From an uncultured Bacteroidales bacterium (lineage in GTDB: Bacteria; Bacteroidota; Bacteroidia; Bacteroidales; Paludibacteraceae): a DNA stretch of 24,650 nucleotides. The stretch is taken from positions 1 to 24,650 of the forward strand of contig CAMFEN010000001.1 of the NCBI GenBank assembly GCA_945949375.1, written 5' to 3'. This document shows, piece by piece, positions 6,198-13,916 of this stretch. Within the stretch, counting starts at the first letter, position 1; each line of letters begins with the position of its first letter. The notes beneath the pieces were generated by a model that saw only the letters and a program-made list of their open reading frames with translations, ran no database searches and was not told where the DNA came from. The translations under genes were made by a program, and so were the position numbers.

Positions 6198-6971
6198 ATG
6201 ATAGAAGTAAAAGACATAGTAAAGACCTTTGAAGACGGCGTAACAGTGCTCGACCATGTGAGCACCGAGATGTTCGACGGCAAGGTGAACATGATAATCG
6301 GGCAGTCGGGCTCGGGCAAGACGGTGCTGATGAAAGCCCTTATCGGGCTACACCGCGTTACGAGCGGACATATCGTATATAAGTTCAACGACCGCGAGGT
6401 GGATTTGGCTTCGCTCAAAGAGAAAGAACTGCGTATGCTCCACCGCAATGTGGGCATGCTCTTCCAAGGCTCGGCACTCTTCGACTCGCAGACGGTATTG
6501 GAAAATGTGCTTTTCCCTTTGGAGATGTTCTCCGACATGAACGATAGCGACAAAGAGGCACGCGCACGGTTCTGCCTCGAGCGCGTGAACATCCCCGAGC
6601 GGGCTTTTAACCTGATGCCCAGTGAGATAAGCGGCGGTATGCAGAAGCGTGTGGCGATTGCTCGCGCCATCACGATGAATCCTAAGTATCTCTTTTGCGA
6701 TGAGCCCAACTCGGGGCTTGACCCGAAGACCAGTCTCGTGATAGACCAACTCATAAAAGACATCACAGAGGAATACAATATCTGTACGGTCATCAACAGC
6801 CACGATATGAACTCTATCATGGAGATTGGCGATAATATCATCTTCCTGCGCAACGGAAAGAAAGAATGGCAGGGCTCGCGGCACGAGATCTTCCATGCCG
6901 ACAACGAGGCTCTTAACGACTTTGTCTTTGCCAGCGAACTATTTAAGAAAGTGAAAGCGGAGAACGGCTGA
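6198..6971 (+). CDS. mlaF: MlaF-family ABC ATPase (phospholipid transport)
   Basis: The 257-residue ATPase has Walker A GQSGSGKT at residues 35-42, the ABC signature SGGMQKR near 145-151, Walker B with the catalytic Glu (YLFCDEPNSGLDP) near 164-177, and the H-loop histidine in NSHDMNS. The DEPNSGLDP form is typical of MlaF. I chose the ATG at 6198 because the family begins close to MIEVKDIVKTF; an earlier ATG at 6168 adds ten non-conserved residues that come from the repeat-rich spacer. It powers MlaE-mediated lipid movement at the inner membrane. No terminator with a T-run follows. The 204 bp up to 7176 hold only small hairpins and short direct repeats. Confidence 0.93.
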   Translation: MIEVKDIVKTFEDGVTVLDHVSTEMFDGKVNMIIGQSGSGKTVLMKALIGLHRVTSGHIVYKFNDREVDLASLKEKELRMLHRNVGMLFQGSALFDSQTVLENVLFPLEMFSDMNDSDKEARARFCLERVNIPERAFNLMPSEISGGMQKRVAIARAITMNPKYLFCDEPNSGLDPKTSLVIDQLIKDITEEYNICTVINSHDMNSIMEIGDNIIFLRNGKKEWQGSRHEIFHADNEALNDFVFASELFKKVKAENG

Positions 6972-7175
6972 AAGACCGCTCACTTTGTTCACTGTCAGAC
7001 TGATATGGTATCGGAAATGGTATCCTCTGCAGGAATCCCATGAATCTCGTGAGCGTCAGCGAACAGGAGTATAATAAACACCTTGCTGCGGGCTACGCCC
7101 TTGCAGAGATTAGGAAGGAATTTTGCGGATGTTAGCAAAATAAGTCGTTCAGCGAAGCGGTCAAAATAAATTATT

Positions 7176-7529
7176 ATGAAAAAATTCTTCTTTATCTCAT
7201 TCTTGATTAGCCTATTGGCGATAGGCATTAGTTGGGCGCAGCAACCTGCGCGAGTACCCGCATATAGGGGCGTGATTGAGCGCGTGCAGCCCGACGGCGA
7301 CACACTGCATATCTACCTGCGTGGGGATGAGCGCTACCACTACAGCATGACCCTTGACGGGTGGCAGATTATCGAAAACGAGCAGGGTACACTCTGCTAC
7401 GCCCTGCTGCAGAAAGATGGCATGGTTATTGCAAGCAAGAAGCAAGCACACGATGCCGACAAACGCAAATGCTGCGAGACACGATGGCTCAAACGCAAAG
7501 GAATATTGAGGATAAAAGATGAAAGATAA
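7176..7529 (+). CDS. Small secreted protein resembling an M6-protease prodomain alone
   Basis: The protein has 117 residues with a clear signal peptide (MKKFFFISFLISLLAIGISW, cleavage near AQ-Q). The mature part aligns by eye with the N-terminal prodomain of the next gene: both have PAR shortly after the signal, V-Q-x-DG, then GDER-[YF]-H and a following G-x-W or similar, and an alternating acidic/Gly stretch. No HExxH or any protease domain follows. The frame ends in the purine tract of dispersed repeat copy B (ILRIKDER then TAA at 7527-7529). The basic C-terminal 30 residues look unlike a folded domain. It could be a truncated protease paralogue, or a free prodomain acting as inhibitor or chaperone for the neighbour. 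Function is not established. Confidence 0.65.
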   Translation: MKKFFFISFLISLLAIGISWAQQPARVPAYRGVIERVQPDGDTLHIYLRGDERYHYSMTLDGWQIIENEQGTLCYALLQKDGMVIASKKQAHDADKRKCCETRWLKRKGILRIKDER

Positions 7530-7569
7530 AAGATGAAAGACTTATTAGTTTCGTCTATGATTTTCAGAG
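7512..7569 (+). repeat. Dispersed intergenic repeat, copy B
   Basis: The 38-bp core (7532-7569) matches copy A at 6080-6117 with three substitutions, and the purine-rich lead-in also matches. The stop codon of the preceding prodomain-like gene falls inside the lead-in, so the repeat supplies the end of that reading frame. Both copies are in the same orientation, directly after a gene on the plus strand. Confidence 0.8.
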
Positions 7570-7584
7570 ACGAAGGAACTTCAA

Positions 7585-7620
7585 ATAACTCCAATAATTC
7601 CGATTACTCCGATTACTCTG
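7585..7620. repeat. 9-bp imperfect tandem repeat before the M6 protease start
   Basis: Four 9-bp units (ATAACTCCA, ATAATTCCG, ATTACTCCG, ATTACTCTG) run up to four bases before the ATG at 7625. They occupy the position where a ribosome binding site would be, and no Shine-Dalgarno sequence is present. Confidence 0.75.
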
Positions 7621-7624
7621 ATTT

Positions 7625-9286
7625 ATGAAAAAGATAGCATTATTAGCAATAGGTTGCATAGTGGCAACGCTATTATGGGCAAAGCCCGCGAGACGCGGTC
7701 CGTTGGTCGTTACCCAAGAGGACGGCGCGGAGGTCATAGTATATCAACACGGCGATGAGCGTTTCCATTGGACGACTAACGAGGCAGGCGAGTGGGTAGC
7801 GCAAGATGCCAACGGCAAGTGGCAACCTGTATCCGCCCTCAGCGAAGAGCAGATACAAGCACGACGCGAGGCTTCCAAATTCACCATTGCCGAACAAACG
7901 CAGATGCGAAAGCAAGCCGCTACGCAGACGGCTGTGAAAACTAATATCGCCGAACGCGGGTTAGTGATATTGGTTAATTTCACTGATCAGGTATTTGAAG
8001 CCACGAAAGCCGAGATGGATAGTATGCACAATGGCTACAATTACTCCCGCGACTACATCTACACATACATTGAGAATCGAAAGACCTATACCGATACCAT
8101 CCATTCCGAAGGCTCTGCAAGGCAGTATTTCTACGATGCCTCTTTCGGACAATACAACCCTAAGTTTGATGTCGTGGGCCCCGTAACTGTCAGTCAGAAA
8201 TACTCCTACTATGGTGCAGATATCAGTTATGGCGTGGATAGGCATGCAGAGAAGATGGTATATGAAGCCTGTTTGCTCGTGGACTCGCTCTACCCGGAGA
8301 TAGATTTTAGTATCTACGACAACGATGGTGATGGAGAGATGGATTATGTGTATGTGGTCTATGCTGGGTTCGGTCAAGCAGACGGAGGAGCTGCAAATAC
8401 CATTTGGCCGCATAGTTATTGGATACATTATGCAGGCTATAACCTCACCATTGATGGCGTGAGGGTAGATAAATACGCCTGCGGAAACGAGAAAAATTAT
8501 GTCTCAAAACAACATGACGGTATCGGCACGTTTGTTCATGAGTTCGGGCATGTATTGGGTTTGCCGGACCTCTATGCCACCGATGGCTCCACCCATCGCA
8601 CCTTAGGCGACTGGGATGTGATGGACTATGGTCCCTACAATAACGATGGCAACAGCCCGCCCACATACTCCGCCTACGAGCGTTTCTTCTTCGGTTGGCT
8701 CACTCCTACGCTCATCAAAGACACCGCCCTGCTCACACTCCACGACCTCTATACTACCAATGAGGCTTTCCTCATCACCACTACCGACCAACATAACCTC
8801 ATCGGCAATGACCCTAATCCCACTACGTTCTACCTATTAGAGAATCGGCAGCCCAATAGATGGGATGACTATCTTGCGGGATATGGCATGATGCTCACCA
8901 AAGTGCAATACGACTACGATAAGTGGTATTATAATAAGGTGAACAATACAGCAAGTAAAATGGGAGTAGATATCATAGAAGCGAAAACAAACATCTCTTC
9001 TACCAACAAAGATACCGACCTCTTCCCCGTCGGCGCCACCGAATATACTAAGATTAGCGGGCATCCCATCTACAACATTCAGCAGACACAAGACGGAGAT
9101 ATCCGATTTGCTTATCTCTCGCCGGACGCGGTAGAGGGCATAGAGGAGATAGAAATGACGGGCGAGAACCCCGTGGTAGCAATATACACCATCACAGGTA
9201 CGCCCGTCAACCTCACCACCCCGCTGTCAAGCGGCTTATATATCGTGAAACGCCAACACTCCACCGAGAAAATTATCATCCGATGA
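7625..9286 (+). CDS. Secreted M6-family metalloprotease with Por-type C-terminus
   Basis: The 553-residue protein has a signal peptide (about 1-19, ending LLWA), an N-terminal prodomain (about 20-110, with QEDG and GDERFH), and a catalytic domain. The zinc site is HEFGHVLGLPD at residues 305-315 (His305, Glu306, His309). A calcium-type acidic loop, DNDGDGEMDY, begins at Asp232, as in the immune-inhibitor-A (M6) family. The last 50 residues (AIYTITGTPV, LSSGLYIVK, TEKIIIR) fit a short type IX secretion sorting domain, which would place the enzyme on the surface or outside the cell. Its substrate is unknown; M6 enzymes are broad endopeptidases. The preceding gene encodes a similar prodomain alone. 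The stop overlaps the xth start by 4 bp (ATGA), so the two are translationally coupled. Confidence 0.9.
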   Translation: MKKIALLAIGCIVATLLWAKPARRGPLVVTQEDGAEVIVYQHGDERFHWTTNEAGEWVAQDANGKWQPVSALSEEQIQARREASKFTIAEQTQMRKQAATQTAVKTNIAERGLVILVNFTDQVFEATKAEMDSMHNGYNYSRDYIYTYIENRKTYTDTIHSEGSARQYFYDASFGQYNPKFDVVGPVTVSQKYSYYGADISYGVDRHAEKMVYEACLLVDSLYPEIDFSIYDNDGDGEMDYVYVVYAGFGQADGGAANTIWPHSYWIHYAGYNLTIDGVRVDKYACGNEKNYVSKQHDGIGTFVHEFGHVLGLPDLYATDGSTHRTLGDWDVMDYGPYNNDGNSPPTYSAYERFFFGWLTPTLIKDTALLTLHDLYTTNEAFLITTTDQHNLIGNDPNPTTFYLLENRQPNRWDDYLAGYGMMLTKVQYDYDKWYYNKVNNTASKMGVDIIEAKTNISSTNKDTDLFPVGATEYTKISGHPIYNIQQTQDGDIRFAYLSPDAVEGIEEIEMTGENPVVAIYTITGTPVNLTTPLSSGLYIVKRQHSTEKIIIR

Positions 9287-10044
9287 AGATAGTCAGTTAT
9301 AACCTCAACGGCATCCGCTCCGCCATCAATAAGGGCTTGCTCAGTTGGTTGCAAACGGAGAACCCCGATGTCTTTTGCATTCAAGAGAGCAAGGCGCAAC
9401 GCGAGCAGATAGATACCCTCGCCATGCAGGAGTTGGGCTATCATAGTTATATCCACTCCGCGGAGAAGAAAGGCTACTCCGGCGTGTGTGTCTTCTCTAA
9501 GCAGGTGCCCGACCGCGTGGTGGCAGGCATGGGAATCCCTGCCTACGACAGCGAGGGGCGCGTCTTGAGAGCCGACTTCGGAGACATCACCATCGTATGC
9601 GTTTATATCCCCAGCGGGACAACAGGCGACGCGCGGCAGGCAGTGAAGATGCAGTTCTTGGAAGACTTCCTGCAATGGGTTACAGCGCTGCGCAAGGAGC
9701 GACCGAACATCGTAGTCTGCGGCGATTATAACATCTGCCACAAGCCCATCGACATCAACCACCCCGAGCGGCAGGTGGGCGTCAGCGGCTTCCTGCCCGA
9801 AGAGCGAGAGTGGATGGACAGATGGGAAGCAAGCGGTATGATTGACTCTTTCCGCCTCTTCGACACCGCCCCCGAACGCTACTCATGGTGGAGCTTCCGC
9901 GCAGGAGCAAGGGCAAGGAATATCGGCTGGCGTATTGACTACCACTGGGTGAGCGAACCCCTACGCAACAGAATAAAAGATGCCAAAATCCTGACCGATG
10001 CCGTCCACTCCGACCACTGCCCAGTGAGTTTAATCTTGAAGTAA
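9283..10044 (+). CDS. xth: Exodeoxyribonuclease III (AP endonuclease)
   Basis: The 253-residue length and all motifs fit the ExoA/Xth family. Asn7 lies in SYNLNG, Glu35 in IQESKAQ (metal ligand), Asp148 and Asn150 in GDYN, and Asp244 and His245 in SDHCPV. The substrate-side motif RIDYHWVS is present near residue 225. The enzyme cuts DNA at abasic sites and removes 3' blocking groups in base excision repair in the cytoplasm. Its ATG overlaps the protease stop in ATGA, an unexpected pairing of repair with a secreted protease. The lptB gene follows after a 57-bp gap containing a 7-bp repeat. Confidence 0.95.
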   Translation: MKIVSYNLNGIRSAINKGLLSWLQTENPDVFCIQESKAQREQIDTLAMQELGYHSYIHSAEKKGYSGVCVFSKQVPDRVVAGMGIPAYDSEGRVLRADFGDITIVCVYIPSGTTGDARQAVKMQFLEDFLQWVTALRKERPNIVVCGDYNICHKPIDINHPERQVGVSGFLPEEREWMDRWEASGMIDSFRLFDTAPERYSWWSFRAGARARNIGWRIDYHWVSEPLRNRIKDAKILTDAVHSDHCPVSLILK

Positions 10045-10074
10045 GAATTTAGAATTAAGAGAACAAAAAGGCAT

Positions 10075-10095
10075 GTTAATTGTTAATTGTTAATT
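10075..10095. repeat. 7-bp tandem repeat, three units, upstream of lptB
   Basis: GTTAATT is repeated three times without change, ending six bases before the lptB ATG. A TTG at 10087 within it could open the lptB frame, but the ATG at 10102 fits the family better. Confidence 0.85.
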
Positions 10096-10101
10096 GCTTA
10101 C

Positions 10102-10842
10102 ATGGATACCCTTCGTACCGAACATCTGATAAAAAAATATGGCAAGCGCACGGTGGTCAATGACGTGAGCATCGGCTTGGAGCAAGGCGAGATAGTGGGC
10201 TTGTTGGGTCCCAATGGTGCCGGCAAGACAACCACTTTCTACATGACCACGGGGCTTATCACCGCCAATGCCGGCAAGATATATCTCAACGATAAGGATA
10301 TCACCGACTACCCCATGTACAAACGGGCACAGTTGGGTATCGGCTACCTACCGCAAGAGGCGAGTGTCTTCCGCAAGATGACCGTAGAGGACAACATCAT
10401 GTCGGTCTTGGAGATGACCAAGTTCAGCAAAGACTATCAGAAGCAGAAACTGGAGCAACTCATCTCGGAGTTTAATCTTGCCCATGTGCGCAAGAATCTT
10501 GGAGACCGTCTCTCGGGTGGCGAACGCCGCCGCACAGAGATAGCCCGTTGCCTCGCCATAGAGCCGAAGTTTGTGATGCTGGACGAGCCTTTCGCAGGCG
10601 TTGACCCCATCGCTGTGCAAGAGATTCAAGATGTGGTATGGCGGCTCAAAGACAAGAACATCGGCATCCTCATCACCGACCACAACGTGGACGAGACCTT
10701 GATGATTACCGACCGAGCCTATCTCCTCTTTGAGGGAAAGATACTCTTCCACGGCACCCCCGAAGAGTTGGCAGCCAACCCCGTAGTGCGTCAAAACTAC
10801 CTCGGACGCGACTTTGAACTGAAAAAGAAAAGCAGAGTATAG
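10102..10842 (+). CDS. lptB: LptB, ATPase of the LPS export ABC transporter
   Basis: The 246-residue ATPase has Walker A GPNGAGKTT at residues 36-44, signature LSGGERRR with the LptB-typical ERRRTEIARCLA, Walker B MLDEPFAGVDP, and switch His in ITDHNVDE. The GVDP and HNVRE/HNVDE forms distinguish LptB from amino-acid transporter ATPases. LptB2 works with LptF and LptG in the inner membrane to pull LPS out and push it along the Lpt bridge. I chose the ATG at 10102 over the TTG at 10087 because the latter only adds residues encoded by the 7-bp repeat. Its position ahead of LPS assembly genes agrees with the role. The next gene begins 14 bp after the stop. Confidence 0.95.
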   Translation: MDTLRTEHLIKKYGKRTVVNDVSIGLEQGEIVGLLGPNGAGKTTTFYMTTGLITANAGKIYLNDKDITDYPMYKRAQLGIGYLPQEASVFRKMTVEDNIMSVLEMTKFSKDYQKQKLEQLISEFNLAHVRKNLGDRLSGGERRRTEIARCLAIEPKFVMLDEPFAGVDPIAVQEIQDVVWRLKDKNIGILITDHNVDETLMITDRAYLLFEGKILFHGTPEELAANPVVRQNYLGRDFELKKKSRV

Positions 10843-10856
10843 ATTCTTATAGTTCA

Positions 10857-11825
10857 TTGAAAAAGTTACTATACATATTACTTATATGCCTAACCTTGGG
10901 CAGTTGCACATCTCCCTCAAAGGATGATTTCACGATAGTTCCATGTGCACCTATTCCCGTAGGCTTGGCTTCTGCCACGGCTTTCGCTTTTGACGGAAAA
11001 GGATACGTCTTTGGTGGTCGAGACCAAGAAGGGCTACTGCATAATGAACTGTGGATGTATAACCCAATAGAAGATACATGGACATGCTTGGGAGAGACCC
11101 CTTTGCAGCCGCGCGTTAGGGCTTGCGCATGTGCCACTAAACGAGAAGTATTTATCGGTTTAGGTTCTATAGGGAAAGTATATAATGAGAGTTGCTACTT
11201 AAAAGATTGGTGGGCATTCTCTCCTGCTACTAACAAGTGGGAGCAAAAAGCATCTCTAAACACCAACAATACGATAGGAGGCATCGCCTATCTGCAAGAA
11301 GATACTATTTATGTGGCATATAGTAGCGGCTTCGGTTTTTCGCGCGATGTACAATTATACTCCTTAGCAGATGACGCGTGGACACTTCGTCCCGATAATT
11401 GGCATCGTGCCCTCTCCGGACTGGGTGTAACAGGTTGTAGCGTAGCAGGTAGAGCATTCCTTGGTACAGGGTTTAATACCAACAACCTCAACCAATGGTA
11501 CGAGATAAATCTTCCTACGGATGAATGGATGTCATGCCCGAATGTCCCCAATGGAAAACGTTCACTTGCGGTCTGCGCTGCCAACAGTCGATATATCTAT
11601 CTCTTTGGAGGACGTTTCTTTGGCGGAGAACTCACCCGCGGGAAAATCTATTCTGACATTGAGTGTTTTGACCTTGCTGCCAATAAGTGGACAAAAAGCG
11701 GAATTATGCCTTATGGTGAAGCGGAAAACATGATTGCCTTTACCATCGGCGAGACTATTTATTTTGGCTTAGGAGAGGACGCAAACGGAACTATTCACCA
11801 ACAACTATACCGTATTGAACCATAG
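10857..11825 (+). CDS. Kelch-repeat lipoprotein
   Basis: The frame starts with TTG at 10857; no in-frame ATG lies upstream, and this start gives a complete lipoprotein signal (MKKLLYILLICLTLGSC, Cys17). The mature 305 residues form kelch-type blades. GKGYVFGGRDQEGL with NPIEDTWTCLG, FSPATNKWEQKA, and YIYLFGGRFFGG with FDLAANKWTKSG show the GG followed by spaced Tyr/Trp pattern, about five or six repeats, enough for one beta-propeller. Kelch propellers bind proteins or sugars, and in Bacteroidota related NanM/YjhT-like proteins act in the periplasm or at the surface. After the lipid-anchored Cys an SKDD stretch could favour surface export, though it is not at the best position. The 3' end overlaps the Wzi gene by 11 bp. 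Confidence 0.85.
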   Translation: MKKLLYILLICLTLGSCTSPSKDDFTIVPCAPIPVGLASATAFAFDGKGYVFGGRDQEGLLHNELWMYNPIEDTWTCLGETPLQPRVRACACATKREVFIGLGSIGKVYNESCYLKDWWAFSPATNKWEQKASLNTNNTIGGIAYLQEDTIYVAYSSGFGFSRDVQLYSLADDAWTLRPDNWHRALSGLGVTGCSVAGRAFLGTGFNTNNLNQWYEINLPTDEWMSCPNVPNGKRSLAVCAANSRYIYLFGGRFFGGELTRGKIYSDIECFDLAANKWTKSGIMPYGEAENMIAFTIGETIYFGLGEDANGTIHQQLYRIEP

Positions 11826-13290
11826 ACGTATATATATCATTCTTTTTGGTCTTTTGTCTCTCCCGCTCTATGCATGGAATTGGTGGCCCTTGGCGGTTGA
11901 CCATACGGCTTCCTTCAAAGGTGATTCGCTGTACTATGCCTTGCAGCTCACGGGGGTGGCAAGCCATGGTAAGTACGCCCCATTTTGGTTGCAGACCAAC
12001 CGCCAGGGTGATATTGCGCCCACTCCTTTTAGCGGCAACCTACGGGTAGGCATTCTCAAACCCGCTTCGCAACCCCATCGCTGGTTCGACTATGATTTTG
12101 CTCTCTCGCTGACCCAACGCTGGCAGAATCTTTCAGATGCGATTAACCCTACTGTGAACCGTACCGCCGCAGGTTATTTCAACCTTGCATACGCTCATGC
12201 GCGCTTATACATCGTGGATATCACCCTTGGCATTCAGCCGGAGCAATACGGTTGCCCCGACAATGACCTCACCACCGGCGGACTGCTCTATTCGTACAAT
12301 GCCCACCCTATGCCCTGCGTGCGTATCGGTATTGAGCAGTGGACACCTTTCCCCGGGCTATACGGCTATGTGGAGGTGAAAGGCGGTATCAGTCACCAGT
12401 GGCAAGCAGACAACGCGTATGTGGAGAATGGCTATGTGCATCATAAATGGATAGGCGGGCGCATTGGCGGCAAATTGCCGGTAAACCTTAGTTATGAGTT
12501 CCACCACGTGGCGCAGTGGGGAGGCTACTCTCCCGTATATGGCGACTTAGGCAACGATTGGCACGCTTTCCTCAACGCTTTCCTTGTCCGTTCCGGAGGC
12601 AGTATGGCAAACGACCAACTCAATGCACAAGGTAACCACGTTGGCAGTCAGATACTAACATTGGACGTGAAAGGAGAAGGCTGGAAAGTGAGTGCCTATT
12701 GGCAAAACATTTTTGAAGACGGACCTATCAAATTCATTGGCTTTGGAATGAACGTGCCAGACGGGTTATGGGGAATAAACATTACGCAGACCCATTGGCG
12801 ATACATCAGCGGCTTCACCTACGAGTTCCTCCAAACGACAGACCAATCAGGTCCGTTCCATGATCGAGACGGGTTAGTATATGGAGGTGCAGACCACTAT
12901 TATCAAAATGGCATCTACCGCAATGGTTGGAACTATTTCTACCGCACCTTGGGAAATCCTTTCTTAACTTCCCCCGTGTACAACGCCGATGGCACTATCT
13001 ACACCCACAACAGCATGGTGCAGGCGCATTTTGCGGGAATCAAAGGGGATATCTACGGCTTCCGCTACCGCTTGATGGGTTCCTATGTGCGCAATTATGG
13101 CAACAACAATCGCAGCCCTCAACTCCAATCTACCAACACGGCATTGCTCTTGGAGGTGCAGAAACATGTAGAGAAAGCATGGGGACTGGATCTCTCCCTC
13201 TCGCTTGCCGCTGATATAGGCAATCAGTTCGGCAACCAATTCGGTGCAATGCTAACTATCCGCAAACAAGGACTAATCACAAAATGGTAA
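11815..13290 (+). CDS. Capsule-assembly Wzi-family outer-membrane barrel
   Basis: The 491-residue protein resembles the Wzi capsule assembly family of Bacteroidota (18-strand barrel type). Visible features are a signal peptide (about 1-20, FGLLSLPLYA), the opening YYALQLTGVASHGKYAPFWL, many alternating aromatic strands, and a C-terminal strand ending in KW. The start is TTG at 11815, inside the kelch gene. The first ATG codons lie past the signal peptide, so I accept TTG. E. coli Wzi is a lectin that holds group 1 capsule on the surface. Here it may hold or assemble surface polysaccharide made by the downstream transferases. The overlap of 11 bp with the kelch gene points to coupled translation and perhaps a shared task. 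Confidence 0.82.
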   Translation: MNHRRIYIILFGLLSLPLYAWNWWPLAVDHTASFKGDSLYYALQLTGVASHGKYAPFWLQTNRQGDIAPTPFSGNLRVGILKPASQPHRWFDYDFALSLTQRWQNLSDAINPTVNRTAAGYFNLAYAHARLYIVDITLGIQPEQYGCPDNDLTTGGLLYSYNAHPMPCVRIGIEQWTPFPGLYGYVEVKGGISHQWQADNAYVENGYVHHKWIGGRIGGKLPVNLSYEFHHVAQWGGYSPVYGDLGNDWHAFLNAFLVRSGGSMANDQLNAQGNHVGSQILTLDVKGEGWKVSAYWQNIFEDGPIKFIGFGMNVPDGLWGINITQTHWRYISGFTYEFLQTTDQSGPFHDRDGLVYGGADHYYQNGIYRNGWNYFYRTLGNPFLTSPVYNADGTIYTHNSMVQAHFAGIKGDIYGFRYRLMGSYVRNYGNNNRSPQLQSTNTALLLEVQKHVEKAWGLDLSLSLAADIGNQFGNQFGAMLTIRKQGLITKW

Positions 13291-13312
13291 CCATAATTAA
13301 AATAAAGCAATC

Positions 13313-13915
13313 ATGAATCTTGTAGAAGTAAGCAATCAAATTTTTAGAACAGCAGTTGTAGATTACCACATTACAAATGATGTTGATGCCCCCATGCGAA
13401 ATCCTTATGCCTTGGGAACTATTGAACATGATTTATATCTCAAGAACTGGATTGATACCGTGCAATGGCATTTGGAAGATATTATTCGCGATCCTCAGAT
13501 AGACCCTGCGGAGGCTTTGCTGCTGAAACGGAGGATAGATAAAAGCAACCAAGATCGCACCGATTTAGTGGAGCGTATCGATTCTTATTTCTGGGAGCAA
13601 TACCATACTGTACTGCCTAAGACAAATGCAAAAATCAATACGGAGAGCCCCGCATGGGCGATTGACCGTTTGAGCATCCTGCATGTGAAGATTTACCACA
13701 TGCAAGAGCAAGTAAATCGTACAGATGTAAGCCAAGAGCAACATGACAAATGTGCCGCCAAATTGGCAGTACTGCAGGAACAACTACAGGATATGACCAC
13801 CTCTATCACACAACTATTGGACGATTATGCTTCCGGTGAACGTATCATGAAGGTGTATAGACAGATGAAGATGTACAATGATCCGACGCTTAATCCTATA
13901 TTGTACAAGAAATAA
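13313..13915 (+). CDS. DUF4254 protein
   Basis: This 200-residue soluble, all-helical, charged protein matches DUF4254 by its opening (VDYHITNDVDAPMRNPYA) and by its length. The ALGTIEHDLYLKNWIDTVQW segment and a heptad-like C-terminal region (about 140-185, KLAVLQEQLQDMTTSITQLL) support this. There is no signal peptide. In Bacteroidota the family is regularly found beside GT9 transferases in LPS-core loci, as here, where the GT9 start lies one base after its stop. Its role is not established; an accessory to the transferase is plausible from context. An AAT-rich 22-bp gap separates it from the Wzi gene, and no promoter is seen there. Confidence 0.85.
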   Translation: MNLVEVSNQIFRTAVVDYHITNDVDAPMRNPYALGTIEHDLYLKNWIDTVQWHLEDIIRDPQIDPAEALLLKRRIDKSNQDRTDLVERIDSYFWEQYHTVLPKTNAKINTESPAWAIDRLSILHVKIYHMQEQVNRTDVSQEQHDKCAAKLAVLQEQLQDMTTSITQLLDDYASGERIMKVYRQMKMYNDPTLNPILYKK

Positions 13916-13916
13916 C

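Noticed and set aside
6128..6904. 258-codon minus-strand frame opposite mlaF
   Set aside because: It is the antisense of a gene with all ABC ATPase motifs; its product is Ser-rich and unrelated to any family I know.
7086..7106. Terminator for mlaF
   Set aside because: The CTGCGGGC/GCCC-GCAG hairpin is real, but no T-run follows it on either strand.
9112..9762. 216-codon minus-strand frame opposite xth and the M6 3' end
   Set aside because: It is a shadow of two well-supported genes on the plus strand.
10087..10101. TTG start for lptB giving five extra residues
   Set aside because: The added residues come from the 7-bp repeat, and the ATG at 10102 gives the normal family start.
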